From positions 137,676,979 to 137,740,978 of the forward strand of contig NC_057809.1 in NCBI RefSeq assembly GCF_018294505.1: a stretch of DNA of 64,000 nt, read 5' to 3'. Position numbers and translations under genes: made by a program. Within the stretch, counting starts at the first letter, position 1. Each line of letters opens with the position of its first letter. Shown here piece after piece: positions 10,799 to 23,195 of the stretch. The DNA comes from Triticum aestivum (taxonomy: Eukaryota > Streptophyta > Magnoliopsida > Poales > Poaceae). Under the pieces are notes generated by a model. It was not told the DNA's origin. It worked only from the letters and a program-made list of their open reading frames with translations, and searched no databases.

Positions 10799-13618
10799 AG
10801 CATCCCCAAGCTTAATTCATGCTCGTCCTCGAGTAGGTAAATGATAAAAACATAATTTTTGATGTGGAATGCTACTTGGCATAATTTCAATGTAATTCTT
10901 CTTAATTGTGGTATGAATATTCAGATCCGAAAGATGCAAGACAAAAGTTCAATATTGATATAGAAATAATAATACTTCAAGCATACTAACTAAGCAATTA
11001 TGTCTCTTCAAAATGACATGGCCAAAGGAAGTTATCCCTACAAAATCATATAGTCTGGCTATGCTCTATCTTCACCACACAAAGTATTTAAATCATGCAC
11101 ACCCCCGATGACAAGACAAGCAATTGTTTCATACTTTCAGTGTTCTCAAACTTTTTCAATCTTCACGCAATACATGAGCGTGAGCCATGGACATAGCACT
11201 TTAGGTGGAATAGAATGGTGGTTGTGGAGGAGACAAAAAGGGGGAAGATAGTCTCACATCAACTAGGCATATCAACGGGCTATGGAGATGCCCATCAATA
11301 GATATCAATGTGAGTGAGTAGGGATTGCCATGCAACGGATGCACTAGAGCTATAAGTATATGAAAGCTCAACAAAAAAAACTAAGTGGGTGTGCATCCAA
11401 CTCGCTTGCTCACGAAGACCTAGGGCATTTTGAGGAAGCCCATCATTGGAATATACAAGCCAAGTTCTATAATGAAAAATTCCCACTAGTATATGAAAGT
11501 GATAACATAGGAGACTCTCTATTATGAAGATCATGGTGCTACTTTGAAGCACAAGTGTGGTAAAAGGATAGTAGCATTGTCCCTTCTCTCTTTTTCTCTC
11601 ATTTTTTTATTTGGGCATTTTTCTCTTTTTTATGGCCTTTTTTTTGCCTGGAGTCTCATCCCAACTTGTGGGGAAATCATAGTCTCCATCATCCTTTCCT
11701 CACTTGGGACAATGCTCTAAAAATGATGATCATCACACTTTTATTTACTTACAGCTCAAAAATTACAACTCAATACTTAGAACAAAATATGACTATATGT
11801 GAATGCCTCCGGCGGTGTACTGGGATATGCAATGAATCAAGAGTGACATGTATGAAAGAATTATGAACGGTGGCCCTGCCACAAATAGAATGTCAACTAC
11901 ATGATCATGCAAAGCAATATGACAATGATGGAGCGTGTCATAGTAAACGGAACAGTGGAAAGTTGCATGGCAATATATCTCGGAATGGCTATGGAAATGC
12001 CATGATAGATAGGTATGGTGGCTGTTTTGAGGAAGGTATATGGTGGGTGTATGATACTGGCGAAAGGTGCGCGGTATTAGAGAGGCTAGCAATGGTGGAA
12101 GGAAGAAAAGTGCGTATGATCCATGGACTCAACCTTAGTCATAAAGAACTCATATACTTATTGCAAAAATCTACAAGTTATCAAAGCAAAGTATTACACG
12201 CATGCTCCTAGGGGGATAGATTGGTAGGAAAAGACCATCGCTCGTCCTCGACCGCCACTCATAAGGAAGACAATCAATAAATAAATCATGCTCCGACTTC
12301 ATCACATAACGGTTCACCATACGTGCATGCTACGAGAATCACAAACTTTAACACAAGTATTTATCAAATTCACAACTACTCAACTAGCAACTCTAATATC
12401 ACCATCTTCGTATCTCAAAACAATTATCAAGTATCAAACTTCTCATACTATTCAACATACTCATAAGAAAATTTTATTATTAATCTTGAATGCCTAATAT
12501 AATTAAAGCAAATTACCATGCTGTTTTGTAGGCCTCTCAAAATAATCTAAGTGAAGCATGAGAGAACAATAGTTTCTATAAAACAAATCCACCGACGTGC
12601 TCTAAAAGATATAAGTGAAGCACTAGAGTAAAAACTATATAACTCAAAAGATATAAGTGAAGCACATGGAGTATTCTAACAGTTTCCGAATCATGTGTGT
12701 CTCTCTCAAAAGGTGTGTACAGAAATGATGATTGTGGAAAACTAACAAATAAATACTCAAATAATACAAGACGCTCCAAGCAAAACACATATCATGCGGT
12801 GAATAAAAATATAGCTCCAAGTAAAGTTACCGATGGAAGTAGACGAAAGAGGGGATGCCTTCCGGAGCATCCCCAAGCTTTGGCTTTTAGGTGTCCTTAG
12901 ATTATCTTGGGGTGCCATGGGCATCCCCAAGCTTAGGCTCTTGCCACTCCTTGTTCCATAATCCATCAAATCTTTCACCCCAAAACTTGAAAACTTCATA
13001 ACACAAAACTTAAAGTAGAAAATCTCGTGAGCTCCGTTAGCGAAAGAAAACAAAACACCACTTCAAGGTACTGTAATAAACTCATTCTTTATTTATATTG
13101 GTGTTAAACCTACTGTATTCCAACTTCTATATGGTTTATAAAGTATTTTACTAGCCATAGATTCATCAAAATAAGCAAACAACACATGAAAACAGAATCT
13201 GTCAAAAACAGAACAGTCTGTAGTAATATGTAGCTAACGCAAGATCTGGAACCCCCAAAATTCTAAAATAAATTTCTGGACGTGAGGAATTTATCTATTA
13301 ATCATATTCAAAAATAATTAACTAAATATCACTTTCCAAATAAAAATGGCAGCAGTTCTCGTGAGCGCTAAAGTTTCTGTTTTTTACAGCAAGATTAAAA
13401 AGACTTCCCCCAAGTCTTCCCAACGGTTCTACTTGGCACAAACAATAATTAAACACAACAAAAACAGAGGCTAGATAAATTATTTATTACTAAACAGGAG
13501 CAAAAAGCAAGGAATAAAAATAAAATTGGGTTGCCTCCCAACAAGCGCTATCGTTTAACGCCCCTAGCTAGGTATAAAAGCAAGGATAGATCTAGGTATT
13601 TCCATCTTTAGTTGGTAA
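10799..13618 (-). other. non-coding internal region of element B
   Basis: 2.8 kb between the gag-like ORF and the 3' LTR with no credible coding sequence. It starts next to the LTR with AGCATCCCCAAGCTT, whose minus strand forms the polypurine tract AAGCTTGGGGATGCT. The same GCATCCCCAAGCTT motif recurs at about 12868 and 12921. A short tandem array lies at 12547-12670. No pol domain is seen, as expected of a non-autonomous element. Confidence 0.75.
12547..12670. repeat. degenerate tandem repeats, about 58 bp
   Basis: Three imperfect copies centred on AAAGATATAAGTGAAGCA (12605, 12648 and a degraded one near 12550), separated by variable spacers. They lie in the non-coding internal region of element B. 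Confidence 0.7.
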
Positions 13619-14404
13619 TTATTTAATGAGACATCTATCACCTTTAGGAGTTTCCTTCCTTTTATCAATAATCAAACTTCTAGGCACAAGATCTAAAAAA
13701 TCATTAGTAGCAAATGGTTCCTTAATGATAGCAAAAAGATTAGGATGTATACTTATAGATTTGAGATCCGCAGTTTCTTTGCTAGAGGATTCACCCTTAT
13801 TTTTAGGAACATACATAAGCTTGGCAATTTTAGTTGGAGGACTTGGAGTATTCTTTATGGAAGAAAAAGCGGTTCCCAAGTTGGTAATGATACCCTCAAG
13901 TTTATCGATTCTAGTGGAATCATGATTTATTCTTTCATTAACTGTAGGTTCCTTCTCTTTAATATTTTTCAAAGTTACTCCCACTTTAGATCCATATTGG
14001 GTAATTTGGTTGTGGATATTTTTATTGAAATTTTCAATTAACTCAATGGTAGCAACTTTATTTTCAATAATTTCAAGTTTTTGCATTACATGCTCCAAAG
14101 TTAACATAGTTCCATTAACCAAAAGAGGGGGTGAGCCAAATAAATCTATCATAGCATTATAGGAATCAAAAGTGTGGCTACCCAAGAAGTTCCCTCCGGT
14201 AATGGTATTAAGGACAAATCTGTGCCAACGAATAGCACCTACAAAAAAATTGCGAAGAAGAATAGAAGTAGATTGCTTCCTGGTAGATCTATTTTGAGCA
14301 TTGCAAATTCTATACCAAGCGTCTTTTAGGTTTTCGCCTTCCCTTTGCTTAAAATTAAGAACTTCATTTTCGGGAGACAACGAAGAAGATAGGGGACTAG
14401 CCAT
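13619..14404 (-). CDS. gag-like ORF of element B
   Basis: An open frame of about 262 codons in the minus strand. I choose the start at 14404 (MASPLSSSLSPENEV) because the upstream extension to 14530 is low-complexity and hydrophobic. After an acidic start comes a segment resembling the Retrotrans_gag capsid region of Athila-type gypsy elements (KDAWYRICNAQNRSTR, then FVGAIRWHRFVLNTITGGNF). A long helical stretch with coiled-coil character follows (about residues 95-190, NKVATIELIENFNKNIHN). No zinc knuckle or protease is visible. It is the only ORF of the element and lies next to its 5' LTR and primer site, where gag belongs. The frame is intact, but whether it is expressed is unknown. Confidence 0.6.
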   Translation of the reverse strand: MASPLSSSLSPENEVLNFKQREGENLKDAWYRICNAQNRSTRKQSTSILLRNFFVGAIRWHRFVLNTITGGNFLGSHTFDSYNAMIDLFGSPPLLVNGTMLTLEHVMQKLEIIENKVATIELIENFNKNIHNQITQYGSKVGVTLKNIKEKEPTVNERINHDSTRIDKLEGIITNLGTAFSSIKNTPSPPTKIAKLMYVPKNKGESSSKETADLKSISIHPNLFAIIKEPFATNDFLDLVPRSLIIDKRKETPKGDRCLIK

Positions 14405-14594
14405 AATGGCAAGCAAACAAGGAACGGGCAAAAGGAGGCAAATAGAGAAAGAGAGGAAGGACGGAGAGAGAGGGCGAATAAAACGGTAAGGGTGAAGTGG
14501 GGGGAGAGGAAAACGAGAGGCAAATGGCAAATAATGTAATGCGGGAGATAAGGGTTTGTGATGGGTACTTGGTATGTTGGCTTTTGCGTAGACT

Positions 14595-14611
14595 CCCCGG
14601 CAACGGCAGCA
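14595..14611 (-). other. primer binding site of element B, tRNA-Asp type
   Basis: On the minus strand TGCTGCCGTTGCCGGGG lies 11 bp inside the 5' LTR. It matches the complement of the 3' end of plant tRNA-Asp (TGGCGCCGTTGCCGGGG) except for two bases. This primer type is usual for Athila-like gypsy elements. Confidence 0.75.
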
Positions 14612-14622
14612 GAAATCCTTCT

Positions 14623-14674
14623 TGCTACCTCTTGAGCATTTGCGTTGGTTTTTCCTTGAAGAGGAAAGTGCGAT
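14623..14674 (-). repeat. 5' LTR of element B, end fragment
   Basis: 52 bp matching the first 52 bp of the left LTR at 9223. Element C follows immediately, and the LTR resumes at 36484. The last five bases (GCGAT, 14670-14674) are the left TSD of element C, one mismatch from GTGAT at 36479-36483. The full LTR has GTGAT, so the left copy mutated. Confidence 0.9.
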
Positions 14675-16829
14675 TGTGACGCCCGGATAATTAAGCTACA
14701 GTAATTCTCTGCTAATGATGCCACCTCACTTCGATTACTGTTGATCTCGTGATTAGTTGAAACCGATTCAAATTCAAATTCAAAATCAAGCAAATAATAA
14801 AAGTTTCCAAATATTAAAACCAAAATGTTCGGAGTGAACCAAATATTGCATAGGTAATTATGGTGGGGAGGCCACACCTTTATAAAATGTTTAAATACTA
14901 TAAGATGAATAAAATAGCCGTAAAACAATCATTTAAATACCTTTTGTAATTAATAAAATTTAAAACTAATCTATTTGAGGACTAGACTTTTTGTGACTAT
15001 GGACTAAGTTGAAATACTAATTTAGATGCTACGTGTATATTTTACTAAAACTAAAATTAATAGGAAAGCAACTAAAACAGAAAAAGTATTATAAATAAAA
15101 AGAAAAAGGCAAAACAGAAAATAAAACAAAACAAAAGAAAACAAAGAGACCCCCCTCTCTGGGCCGTGGCTCAGCCGGCCACTGGGCTAGCCAGGCTGGC
15201 CCAGCCGGCGCCCCCATAACCCCCCACTCCCGTGTGACCTAGATCAGTCCACCCCACTCCCCCCACACCTCGCTTCTCGTCTGGATCGGAATCGGGGCAA
15301 CTGCGCCCCGACCCCGCCGATGCCGCGTGCCACCCCGTCGCACCTCATCGACGCCTCGGTGCCCGCTGCCATCCCCGGATCTCCCGCGCCTCTCCCTCGT
15401 GGGATCGACCGCGCCGCTCGAACCCCCCTGCGACCCATCGCCGGACGCCATCACCACGGTCCTCTCCGTCGCCGGCGCTCCCCGTCCCCATCGCCAATGC
15501 CTCCTCGCCGGACCTCCCCAACTCTTCCTCGAACCCGCTGCCAGTTCCCTACGGCCTCGCCGTGAGCACCTCCCTCTCCTCGTACTCCCCTTTCCCCCCT
15601 GTCGGACATCGTCGTGCACGCCGTCCCGCACCCGCGCGGCTCCGCGCTCGCCTGCGGCCTCGATGGCCCCCGCTGTGCTCTCTGCTTCCCTGCCTCTGCT
15701 CCACACGCACTCGGCCATGCTCCCCTCCCTTCGCGTGCGCCCGCTCCTCGCCTTGCGGCACTACTCACGCCCTAGGCGCGCCTCGACCACGTCCTCGCGC
15801 AGCTCTTCCCAGCCACGCCTGGCCTCGTCGTCAAGCCCGTCGTCGCCGCGCAAACTGCACGCGCACGCACACGTGCCCCTTTGCCCTGCGGCTGCCACCG
15901 GCTCCTCCGCCGTAGCCACCGCGCTCACTGCTCGCCACCGCTGGCCTCTGCCTCCTGCGCGCTGCTCGCGGCCACCGCGCCGTCCGCTGTCTCGCTTCGC
16001 TCCGCCCGTGGGAGTGCCTTGCCCCATGTGGCCTCCCGTCCTTGCCACTCGCAGACCTCGCCTTGACCCCAGGTCGGGCTCGGTCTTCGCCCGGGCGACG
16101 CCAGCGCCCTGGTCCAGTCGCCCGTATGCCCGTGAACCCGGTGCTCGTTAGCGCCCGTGGGCCTATGACAAGGAGGCCCCAGCCCCTGAGAATGTAAAAA
16201 AAGAATAAAAAAAGTAAAGTAAATAATAATGTATTTAATTAATTAATTAATTAAATTAACCTAATTAATCATGTTAATTAACCTATGACTACTTAATTAG
16301 TCTAACTAATCCTATTAGTTAACTAGGCAGTCAATGATAGGGGGCCCCACCCCCTGTTGACCAGTCAAAGTTTGACCGGTCAACTGGGTCCCCTGGTCCC
16401 ACATGTCAGCCAATGTACATTTTTCAGTACACTGTGCTGGGTACATCTAGCAATTTAACATTAAATTTTTGAATTAAAATAAATTAGAAAATGAATTAAA
16501 TCTTTAAAAATTAATATAAAATAATCTGTAGCTCAGATGGAAAAACTTTCTACATGAAAGTTGCTCAGAACGACGAGACGAATACGAATACACTCTTCGT
16601 TCGTCGACCACACATCCCTAGCATAGCAAACACGCAACTTTCCCCCTCCGGTTCATCTATCCGAAAACGCGAAACACCGGGGATACTTTCCCGGATGTTC
16701 CCCCCTTCGCCTGTATCACCACCTCTTACCGTGTTAGGGCACCCCTAGAACCGCTACTTATCATGTCATGCATCGCTATGCATCTGTTTGCTTAATATTT
16801 ATTGTTTCTTCCCCCTTTTCTCTCGCTAG

Positions 16830-16904
16830 ACACCGAGACCGACGCCGCTGCTACCCAGTACGACTACGGTGTTGACGACCCCTCTCTCTTGCCAGAGCAA
16901 CCAG
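16830..16904 (+). other. exon-like block 1 in 5' LTR of C
   Basis: 75 bp preceded by a pyrimidine-rich tract and an AG (TCTCTCGCTAG), and followed by GCAAGC, a candidate GC-type splice donor. The frame that begins with two bases of a split codon reads TETDAAATQYDYGVDDPSLL and continues PEQP. The copy in the 3' LTR at 34653-34727 has the same length and an open frame with one residue change. Its length is a multiple of three and both ends are phase 1. Splicing is inferred only. Confidence 0.45.
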
Positions 16905-18250
16905 GCAAGCCCCCCCTGATCACCAGATATCGCCTATTCTTCTCTACTGCTTGCATTAGAGTAGTGTAGCATGTTACTGCTTCCGTTAATCCTATCCTGA
17001 TTCAAAGCCTGTCCTTGCTATTTCTGTTGTTACCTTTACCTGCAATCCTAATGCTAGTATAGGATGCTAGTTTATCATCAGTGGCCCTACATTCTTGTCC
17101 GTCTGCCATGCTATACTATCGGGTCGTGATCACTCGGGAGGTGATCACAGGTATATAGTTATACATACATACATGCTATACATGTGGTGACTAAAGTCGG
17201 GTCGGCTCGTAGGAGTACCCACGAGTGATTCCGATGTTGGGGGCTGAAGGGGCAGGTGGCTCCATCCCGGTAGAGGTGGGCCTGAGTTCCCGAAGGCCCC
17301 CAACTGTTACACGGTGGCGGAGCTACAGGGCAAGTTGAGACCACCTAGGAGAGAGGTGGGCCTGGCCTTGGTCGGCGTCCGCGGTTACTTCAAGATAACA
17401 CGCTTAACGAGATCTTGGTATTTGATCTGAGTTTGGCTACTGGCCTATACACACTAACCAACTACGCAGGAACAGTTATGGGCACTCGACGTCGTGGTAT
17501 CAGTCGAAGCCTTCGTGATGTCAGCGACTGAGCGGCGCGCGCCGGGTTGGACCGTGTAACGCAACTTCCTTTGTAATGGAGGTTGCTAGGTCTGCTCGCC
17601 GGCCGCGTTCGCAACGTGCAGGTGTGCAATGGGCGATGGGCCCAGACCCCTGCATGCATAGGATTTAGACCGACGTGCTGACCTCTCTGTTGTGCCTAGG
17701 TAGGGCTGCGACGTGTTGATCTTCCGAGGCCGGGCATGACCCAGGAAAGTGTGTTCGGACAAAGGGGATCGAGCGTGTTGGGAAATGTGGTGCACCCTTG
17801 CAGGGAAGTTAATGTATTCGAATAGCCGTGATCTTCGGTAAGAGGACGACTTGGAGTTGTACCTTGACCTTATGACAACTAGAACCGGGTACTTATTGAA
17901 ACACACCCTTCCAAGTGCCAGATACAACCGGTGATCGCTCTCTCATAGGGCGACGAGGGGAGGATCATCGGTTAGGATTATGCTATGCGATGCTACTTGG
18001 TGAACTTACCATCTACTCTCTTCTCATGCTGCAAGATGGAGGTTACCAGAAGCGTAGTCTTCGATAGGACTAGCTATCCCCCTCTTGTTCCGGCATTCTG
18101 CAGTTCAGTCCACATATGATACCCTTATTCCATTTGATACCATTGCATACATATGTAGTGTAGCTCCTTGCTTGCGAGTAATTTGGATGAGTACTCACGG
18201 TTGCTTTGCTCCCTCTTTTCCCCCTTTCTATACCCGAGTGCTGCGACCAG

Positions 18251-18351
18251 ACGATGGAGTCCAGGAGCCAGACGCCACCGTCGATGACGACTACTACTAC
18301 TCGGGAGGTGCCTACTACTACGTGCAGCCCGCTGACGACGACCAGGAGTAG
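18251..18351 (+). other. exon-like block 2 in 5' LTR of C
   Basis: Follows CTGCGACCAG, a candidate acceptor. Its frame reads DDGVQEPDATVDDD, then a tyrosine-rich YYYSGGAYYYVQP and ADDDQE, ending at TAG 18349-18351. Joining block 1 (ending in one base of a codon) to block 2 keeps the frame. In the 3' LTR (36076-36179) the block is 3 bp longer, with one extra TAC codon, and remains open. The putative product is short, acidic and tyrosine-rich. I recognise no family. Confidence 0.45.
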
Positions 18352-18652
18352 TTTAGGAGGATCCCGGCAGGAGGCCTGCGCCTCTTTCGACATGTATCCC
18401 AGTTTGTGGTAGCCTTCTTAAGGCAAACTTGTTTAACTTATGTCTGTACTCAGATATTGTTGCTTTCGCTGACTCTTCTATGATCGAGCTCTTGTATTCG
18501 AGCCTTCGAGGCCCCTGGCTTGTAATATGATGCTTGTATGACTTATTTTATTTGTAGAGTTGTGTTGTGATATCTTCTCGTGAGTCCCTGATCTTGATCG
18601 TACACGTTTGCGTGTATGATTAGTGTACGATTGAATCGGGGGCGTCACAAGT

Positions 18653-18664
18653 TGGTATCAGAGC
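18653..18664 (+). other. primer binding site of element C, tRNA-iMet type
   Basis: TGGTATCAGAGC starts 4 bp after the 5' LTR end. It is the complement of the 3' end of plant initiator tRNA-Met, the commonest primer of plant LTR retrotransposons. It fixes the plus orientation. Confidence 0.9.
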
Positions 18665-21600
18665 AGACTGCCTGTAGGAATCCCCCTTTCCAACTCCTTG
18701 GACGAAGTTGAGTCTAGTCATTGAAAAGGTTTTTATTAACATGGTTGTGCGGCTTACGGGCCCACGTCACCATTGGGTGGTACTAGGATCTTTTACTCCT
18801 CGATCTTTACTCTGGGACTCTAATCTCTCCCACATTCGGGTTAAATGATTTTGCTAAAAAGACTAACTTTAGGTTCTTGAAAATACTTTCTCCCGGAGAG
18901 CCCCTCATTCCAGATGATCGCTTGCTGCACCAGAAGATTCTGAAGATACTCTCCGAGGTTTTCCTGAGACCCTTGTGCCCACCGACTTTACAACCCCCTA
19001 CCGCCGATATACCCTTATGGATAACTACCTACAATTTCTGTTCATACCTTCATCCTCAGTTGCTCTTGTTATTACAAGATGCCCTAAATTGCTCTCCGTT
19101 GTTCCGAAAATCATTTAAGCTTACTGCCTTGCAGTTCTTTACCACATGAATACTCCTATTGAAAATTCCTCGCACTTATTGAGTATCTGTTCATCCCCAG
19201 TTGTTCGTAGGCTTCATAAGATACTCTGAAATACTATCCGACCTTCTGAGCATCCTCTTCAAACTACTGCTCTGCAAATACCTGTATGCTTACATTATGG
19301 ATGCTCCCATATCACTAGCAATATTCACTAGTGTCTTTTGACACCGTCATTTTGATCCTGTTGATTCAACATGTGTGCGAATGCACACAATCATCAATCA
19401 ACCCTTCTAAATTATCTTTCTGACTCACACGTCATTTTGAACATGAGCTGGTTCTCGACCAAACTATTTGTCGCCAATTGTGCCTCTGGTCTATCCAACT
19501 TATCCATCCTTGATCAGAGCATCTGCTCCTGATCCTTTGTTTTGGAAATCATAATTCCTTTGTTATCTAAGCATCGAATTATTCATATATTCTATAATAT
19601 GATGCCCATGCATTCTTTGTTCCTCTGATTGAGTACCGATACTCACATCAGCTCCGTTGTGGATCGCTCGATCCATTGTTGGATTATTATCCGACAGTGT
19701 CCTTCATAATTAATCACCTTGTGAGTTCTTTCTCCGATACATAATGCATTTGGTAAATTGTATCCTCTCCTTTTGTCAACCATGCTCTATTTTCGAGCTT
19801 GTGTTAGTACTCTTGAAGCTTGTGGTATATGTTTCTAAGATACCCTGATGGGTTGAACCTATGCCTTCCTTAATATGTGTGAACTCGAAAGTTTTCATGA
19901 GTCATACTCTTCTGGTATTTTGCCAAATAAAATTTCAACACTACAACTTCATTGAAAGCGAGAAGTGAATGAAAGGTCATGCGTTGGAGAAGTGGGAGTT
20001 GACCTTGAACTTTGTGTTCATGCCCATGGACATGATGTAGATCTTATCATTAAAGCTTCTCTTAAATTAATTATTCCTTTGGTATAAGTTCATCTTATAT
20101 CTGGGATCTGGTCTTTTGCAATCATGGTTCTGACCATGTTCTACTTTAAATACCATTTCTCGTGCAAGTTTAAGCAATTGTCTTCTGCAGAGTAATACCC
20201 AGTTCAATCTCTACTTTGATATGTCGTCAAGTATTACCCCCCTGGTATCTCGAGATTATCATGAAACTGCATAACCTCTTATGAGTTCTTCATCAAGTAC
20301 TACATTCTCACTGATTCCTATTTTTCACGGGCTCTGAGTTATTAAACACTCAAAGACACCGATAACTGAATCAAGCTCGCACCGCGATTAAACAACTCTT
20401 GGTAACCTTCATTACTTACGAATTTGAGCTCGATCACGTAAGTCCTAGCCTGCTCGGCTATATCATTAGCATGCTGATTTTAACTGTGCTACCTGGTCCT
20501 TAACCCCGGAGCACAACTTTCGATGATGAGCTAAGCTTATGCCGATCTTCTCGTCATACCATTTCACCTTGAGCAACAAGCTTGATTTCGAGTTTGTGTC
20601 GTACCTGTGGTTCCAATAACCTCTTGCTTCATCATCCCTTTGACTTGATGTCATCGCTGATTGATTACATCCTCATGAATCTCTCGACAAAATTTGCCGT
20701 GATCATCATCAACATTTGACTCCTTTCAGGATATCGATCAAATTCATGATGATAAGTACCATCCTCGTCCCTTGGTAATTTGAGTTGCCACCGACAACAT
20801 CCTTACTCCCTTTCATCACAAACTTGTTCAGGTTATGGATGCAATTTTCTTTCCAGCTGGTGTTATGTTCTACCTTGAAGTAGTACTGTCTTTTATGTCA
20901 AGGATGTTGTGAGTATTGCTCCACCTCTTAAGAATTCTTGGTATAGTGATACTTCTCACCATCACCATTCTTTATTGATCCCCGTGTTGATTCCCACAAG
21001 TGAACAGTGTTGTTTGGATTCTTTCCTTCTAGCAACCCTATTGCTTTGAAGTTAATGGTCGGCCGTTCATTCTTAGACTATTGATTATTGAATCACCATT
21101 CCGATGTTGGTCGTGCAACCCAGCCCATATTTCGGGTGCACCTTTCAACCAATGTTTACTTGTGTATCTTTTCCTCGAGCATACATCATTATACCATCTG
21201 ATCTGACAAATGTTATCCCCTTGTTCACATAATTGTCAGAATCCATCTTTTTAGAAATCTCGATGAGTTGTCGCCAACTCCATCAGCCACCTCCTTATCC
21301 TCTCCTTTAATGATGAACTCTTGTTTCGGAACTCGCTTCCATAGTTTAATTCCCGAGAATCTTACAATGTCGTCTCGACAATTTGTGTTGCGCCTTTCTT
21401 CTTAGGCACCCCGAGTCTGAGTTATTCTGACACCAATCAAATCTGAATCTCAGTCAGATATGATGGTTGGAACATTTTCCAAGAGTCACAACATTGGTCT
21501 TTATATGACCCGGTAAGGTGATGTCATGCCTAGCACACCTGGCCGGAGGACCTATTGTTATAGTTCCCTTTTTTTGCAAGGTTAGCCATTCTTCCTTGCA

Positions 21601-22722
21601 GGAAAGTGTAAGACTTATTCTATGAGTTGTTCCTAATGGATCCTCTGTTTATCCCAAGTCCGACCTTTGCTTGAAGACCATGTCAATGCTATCTCGAAGC
21701 ATGTCTGTGGTACTCTGATTTTCAACAAGAACATTTGAAGCCCAATGCTAAATGTTTCTTGCTCAATTATTCAAACACCGCTGTATGGGTAATGTCATGA
21801 AGTTTCTCTCCCCTTACCTAAAGGGTTTTCTACATTACATCTTGTCACAGATATCATGCTCTACTTGTCCTTGGGAAGGATATGCCCCTGAAATATGTGT
21901 TTAAACACATTTTTCCTTTCCATTGTTCTGTTTAACCTGATGATCACATTTTCCTTTTCATTGGTTTGTTTGACCTTTCTTGTGATCTATATAATCTAAG
22001 CAGTAATAATTCACTGCTTATGTAAACACCTCGGTGTAAACCTTGTTAGTGAGACCCTGTTTCTATTGTTGATGACATTCCGGTAACCACCGATGGATGA
22101 GAACTTTGCCTATTGGTCCGCCTCGTTCAACGAGCAGGAGAAATGGTTCTCTTCGTCCCTCGCCCTTGGTATCAATGTTTCGTTGTTGACATAACTGATA
22201 GGCTATCCTCTGACATGCCTTGCTTACATGATCGTGTAAGACGTCATCGCCTTCCTACTTTTAACCCACATGGTGGGCCCATAACCCACAGTTCCACAGG
22301 ATCGAAACCTGACTCTCCTGCACACCCCTTGGTTTCCCAAGTTATTCCTCGCATGTGGCCTCGTATGTAATTCACGGGCCACCTTCCTAGTGGTCTATTC
22401 TGGTAACAGACGCAATACTTATTCTCGTTGCTCTGGACCCTATCGTTGTTTCAGGCATCGAATGATTGCCTATCCGTTTGAAACTTCTCATGATACCTTC
22501 TTACTTTGCTCTCGATATCTCTTTAAGTTTCAATTCAAGAGATACTTATGCTTCTTCCCCTGTGTTAACCATCCGATGCTCAATTTTGTTAGAATTCGTC
22601 CTTATAGAGTTTTCCCCCTCTTATCCTTCCGTAAGTACGGTGAAGATCCCAAAGGAAGGATGACAACTTCATCATGATGCATTGATGCATAGGAATGGAG
22701 ATATTAACGCTATGGATCGACC
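18665..22722 (+). other. internal region of element C without intact ORFs
   Basis: About 4 kb in which the longest plus-strand ORFs are under 100 codons and none shows a gag, protease, RT, RNase H or integrase motif that I can recognise. Base composition is even, neither simple repeat nor AT-only, which suggests an eroded or rearranged coding region rather than a filler. A translated search at low stringency would be needed to place fragments. Confidence 0.6.
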
Positions 22723-22840
22723 TCTTCGAGAAGAGCAACCAAGACCGAGAAGATTCGTTACAATTTCGTAACCAGACCTTTCCCCCGTTTTCCACCTCTT
22801 AAATCTCGGGACGAGATTTCTTGTAGTGGAGGAGAATTGT
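22723..22840 (+). pseudogene. C-terminal remnant of a gypsy polyprotein
   Basis: The frame ending at TGA 22838-22840 reads RPFPRFPPLKSRDEIS and ends CSGGEL. KSRDEI followed by a GG-rich tail just before the polypurine tract is the usual end of pol in chromovirus-type gypsy elements. The stop codon overlaps the first bases of the 3' LTR. Upstream, the frame breaks within about 100 bp. This shows that element C descends from an autonomous gypsy element. Confidence 0.65.
22824..22837 (+). other. polypurine tract of element C
   Basis: GTAGTGGAGGAGAA lies directly upstream of the 3' LTR start TGTGACG at 22838, at the place needed to prime plus-strand synthesis. Confidence 0.75.
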
Positions 22841-23195
22841 GACGCCCGGATAATTAAGCTACAGTAATTCTCTACTAATGATGCCACCTCACATCGATTA
22901 CCATTGATCTCGTGATTAGTTCGAAACCGATTCAAATTCAAATTCAAAATCAAGCAAATAATAAAAGTTTTCAAATATTAAAACCAAAATGTTCGGAGTG
23001 AACCAAATATTGCATAGGTAATTATGGTGGGGAGGCCACACCTTTATAAAATGTTTAAATACTATAAGATGAATAAAACAGCCGTAAAAACAATTATTTA
23101 AATACCTTTTATAATTAATAAAATGTCAAACTAATTTATTTGAGGACTAGACTTTTTGTGACTATGGACTAAGTTGAAATACTAATTTAGATGCT
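22838..23195 (+). repeat. 3' LTR of element C, first part
   Basis: 358 bp matching the first part of the LTR at 14675. It is cut by element D after ATGCT (23191-23195) and resumes at 32835 after the second ATGCT. Confidence 0.93.

Larger units (their letters stand above)
14675..18649 (+). repeat. 5' LTR of gypsy element C (3975 bp)
   Basis: Runs from TGTGACGCC to GGCGTCACA, with an inverted 8-bp end (TGTGACGC/GCGTCACA). It contains a GC-rich block at 15150-16160, an AT-rich block of TTAATTAA repeats near 16230-16300, and two exon-like blocks described separately. Open frames of up to 274 codons in the GC-rich block are not kept in frame in the other LTR, so they are not genes. Confidence 0.93.

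Noticed and set aside
15327..16151. 274-codon plus-strand ORF in the LTR of element C (and 251 codons at 33213-33968)
   Set aside because: The frames are not conserved between the two LTRs apart from the end. Frame-changing indels and low-complexity S/P/R content indicate chance open frames in a GC-rich LTR block.
18653..18664. tRNA-like match after the LTR of element C
   Set aside because: Only the 3' 12 bases of tRNA-iMet are matched as complement; this is a primer binding site, not a tRNA gene.
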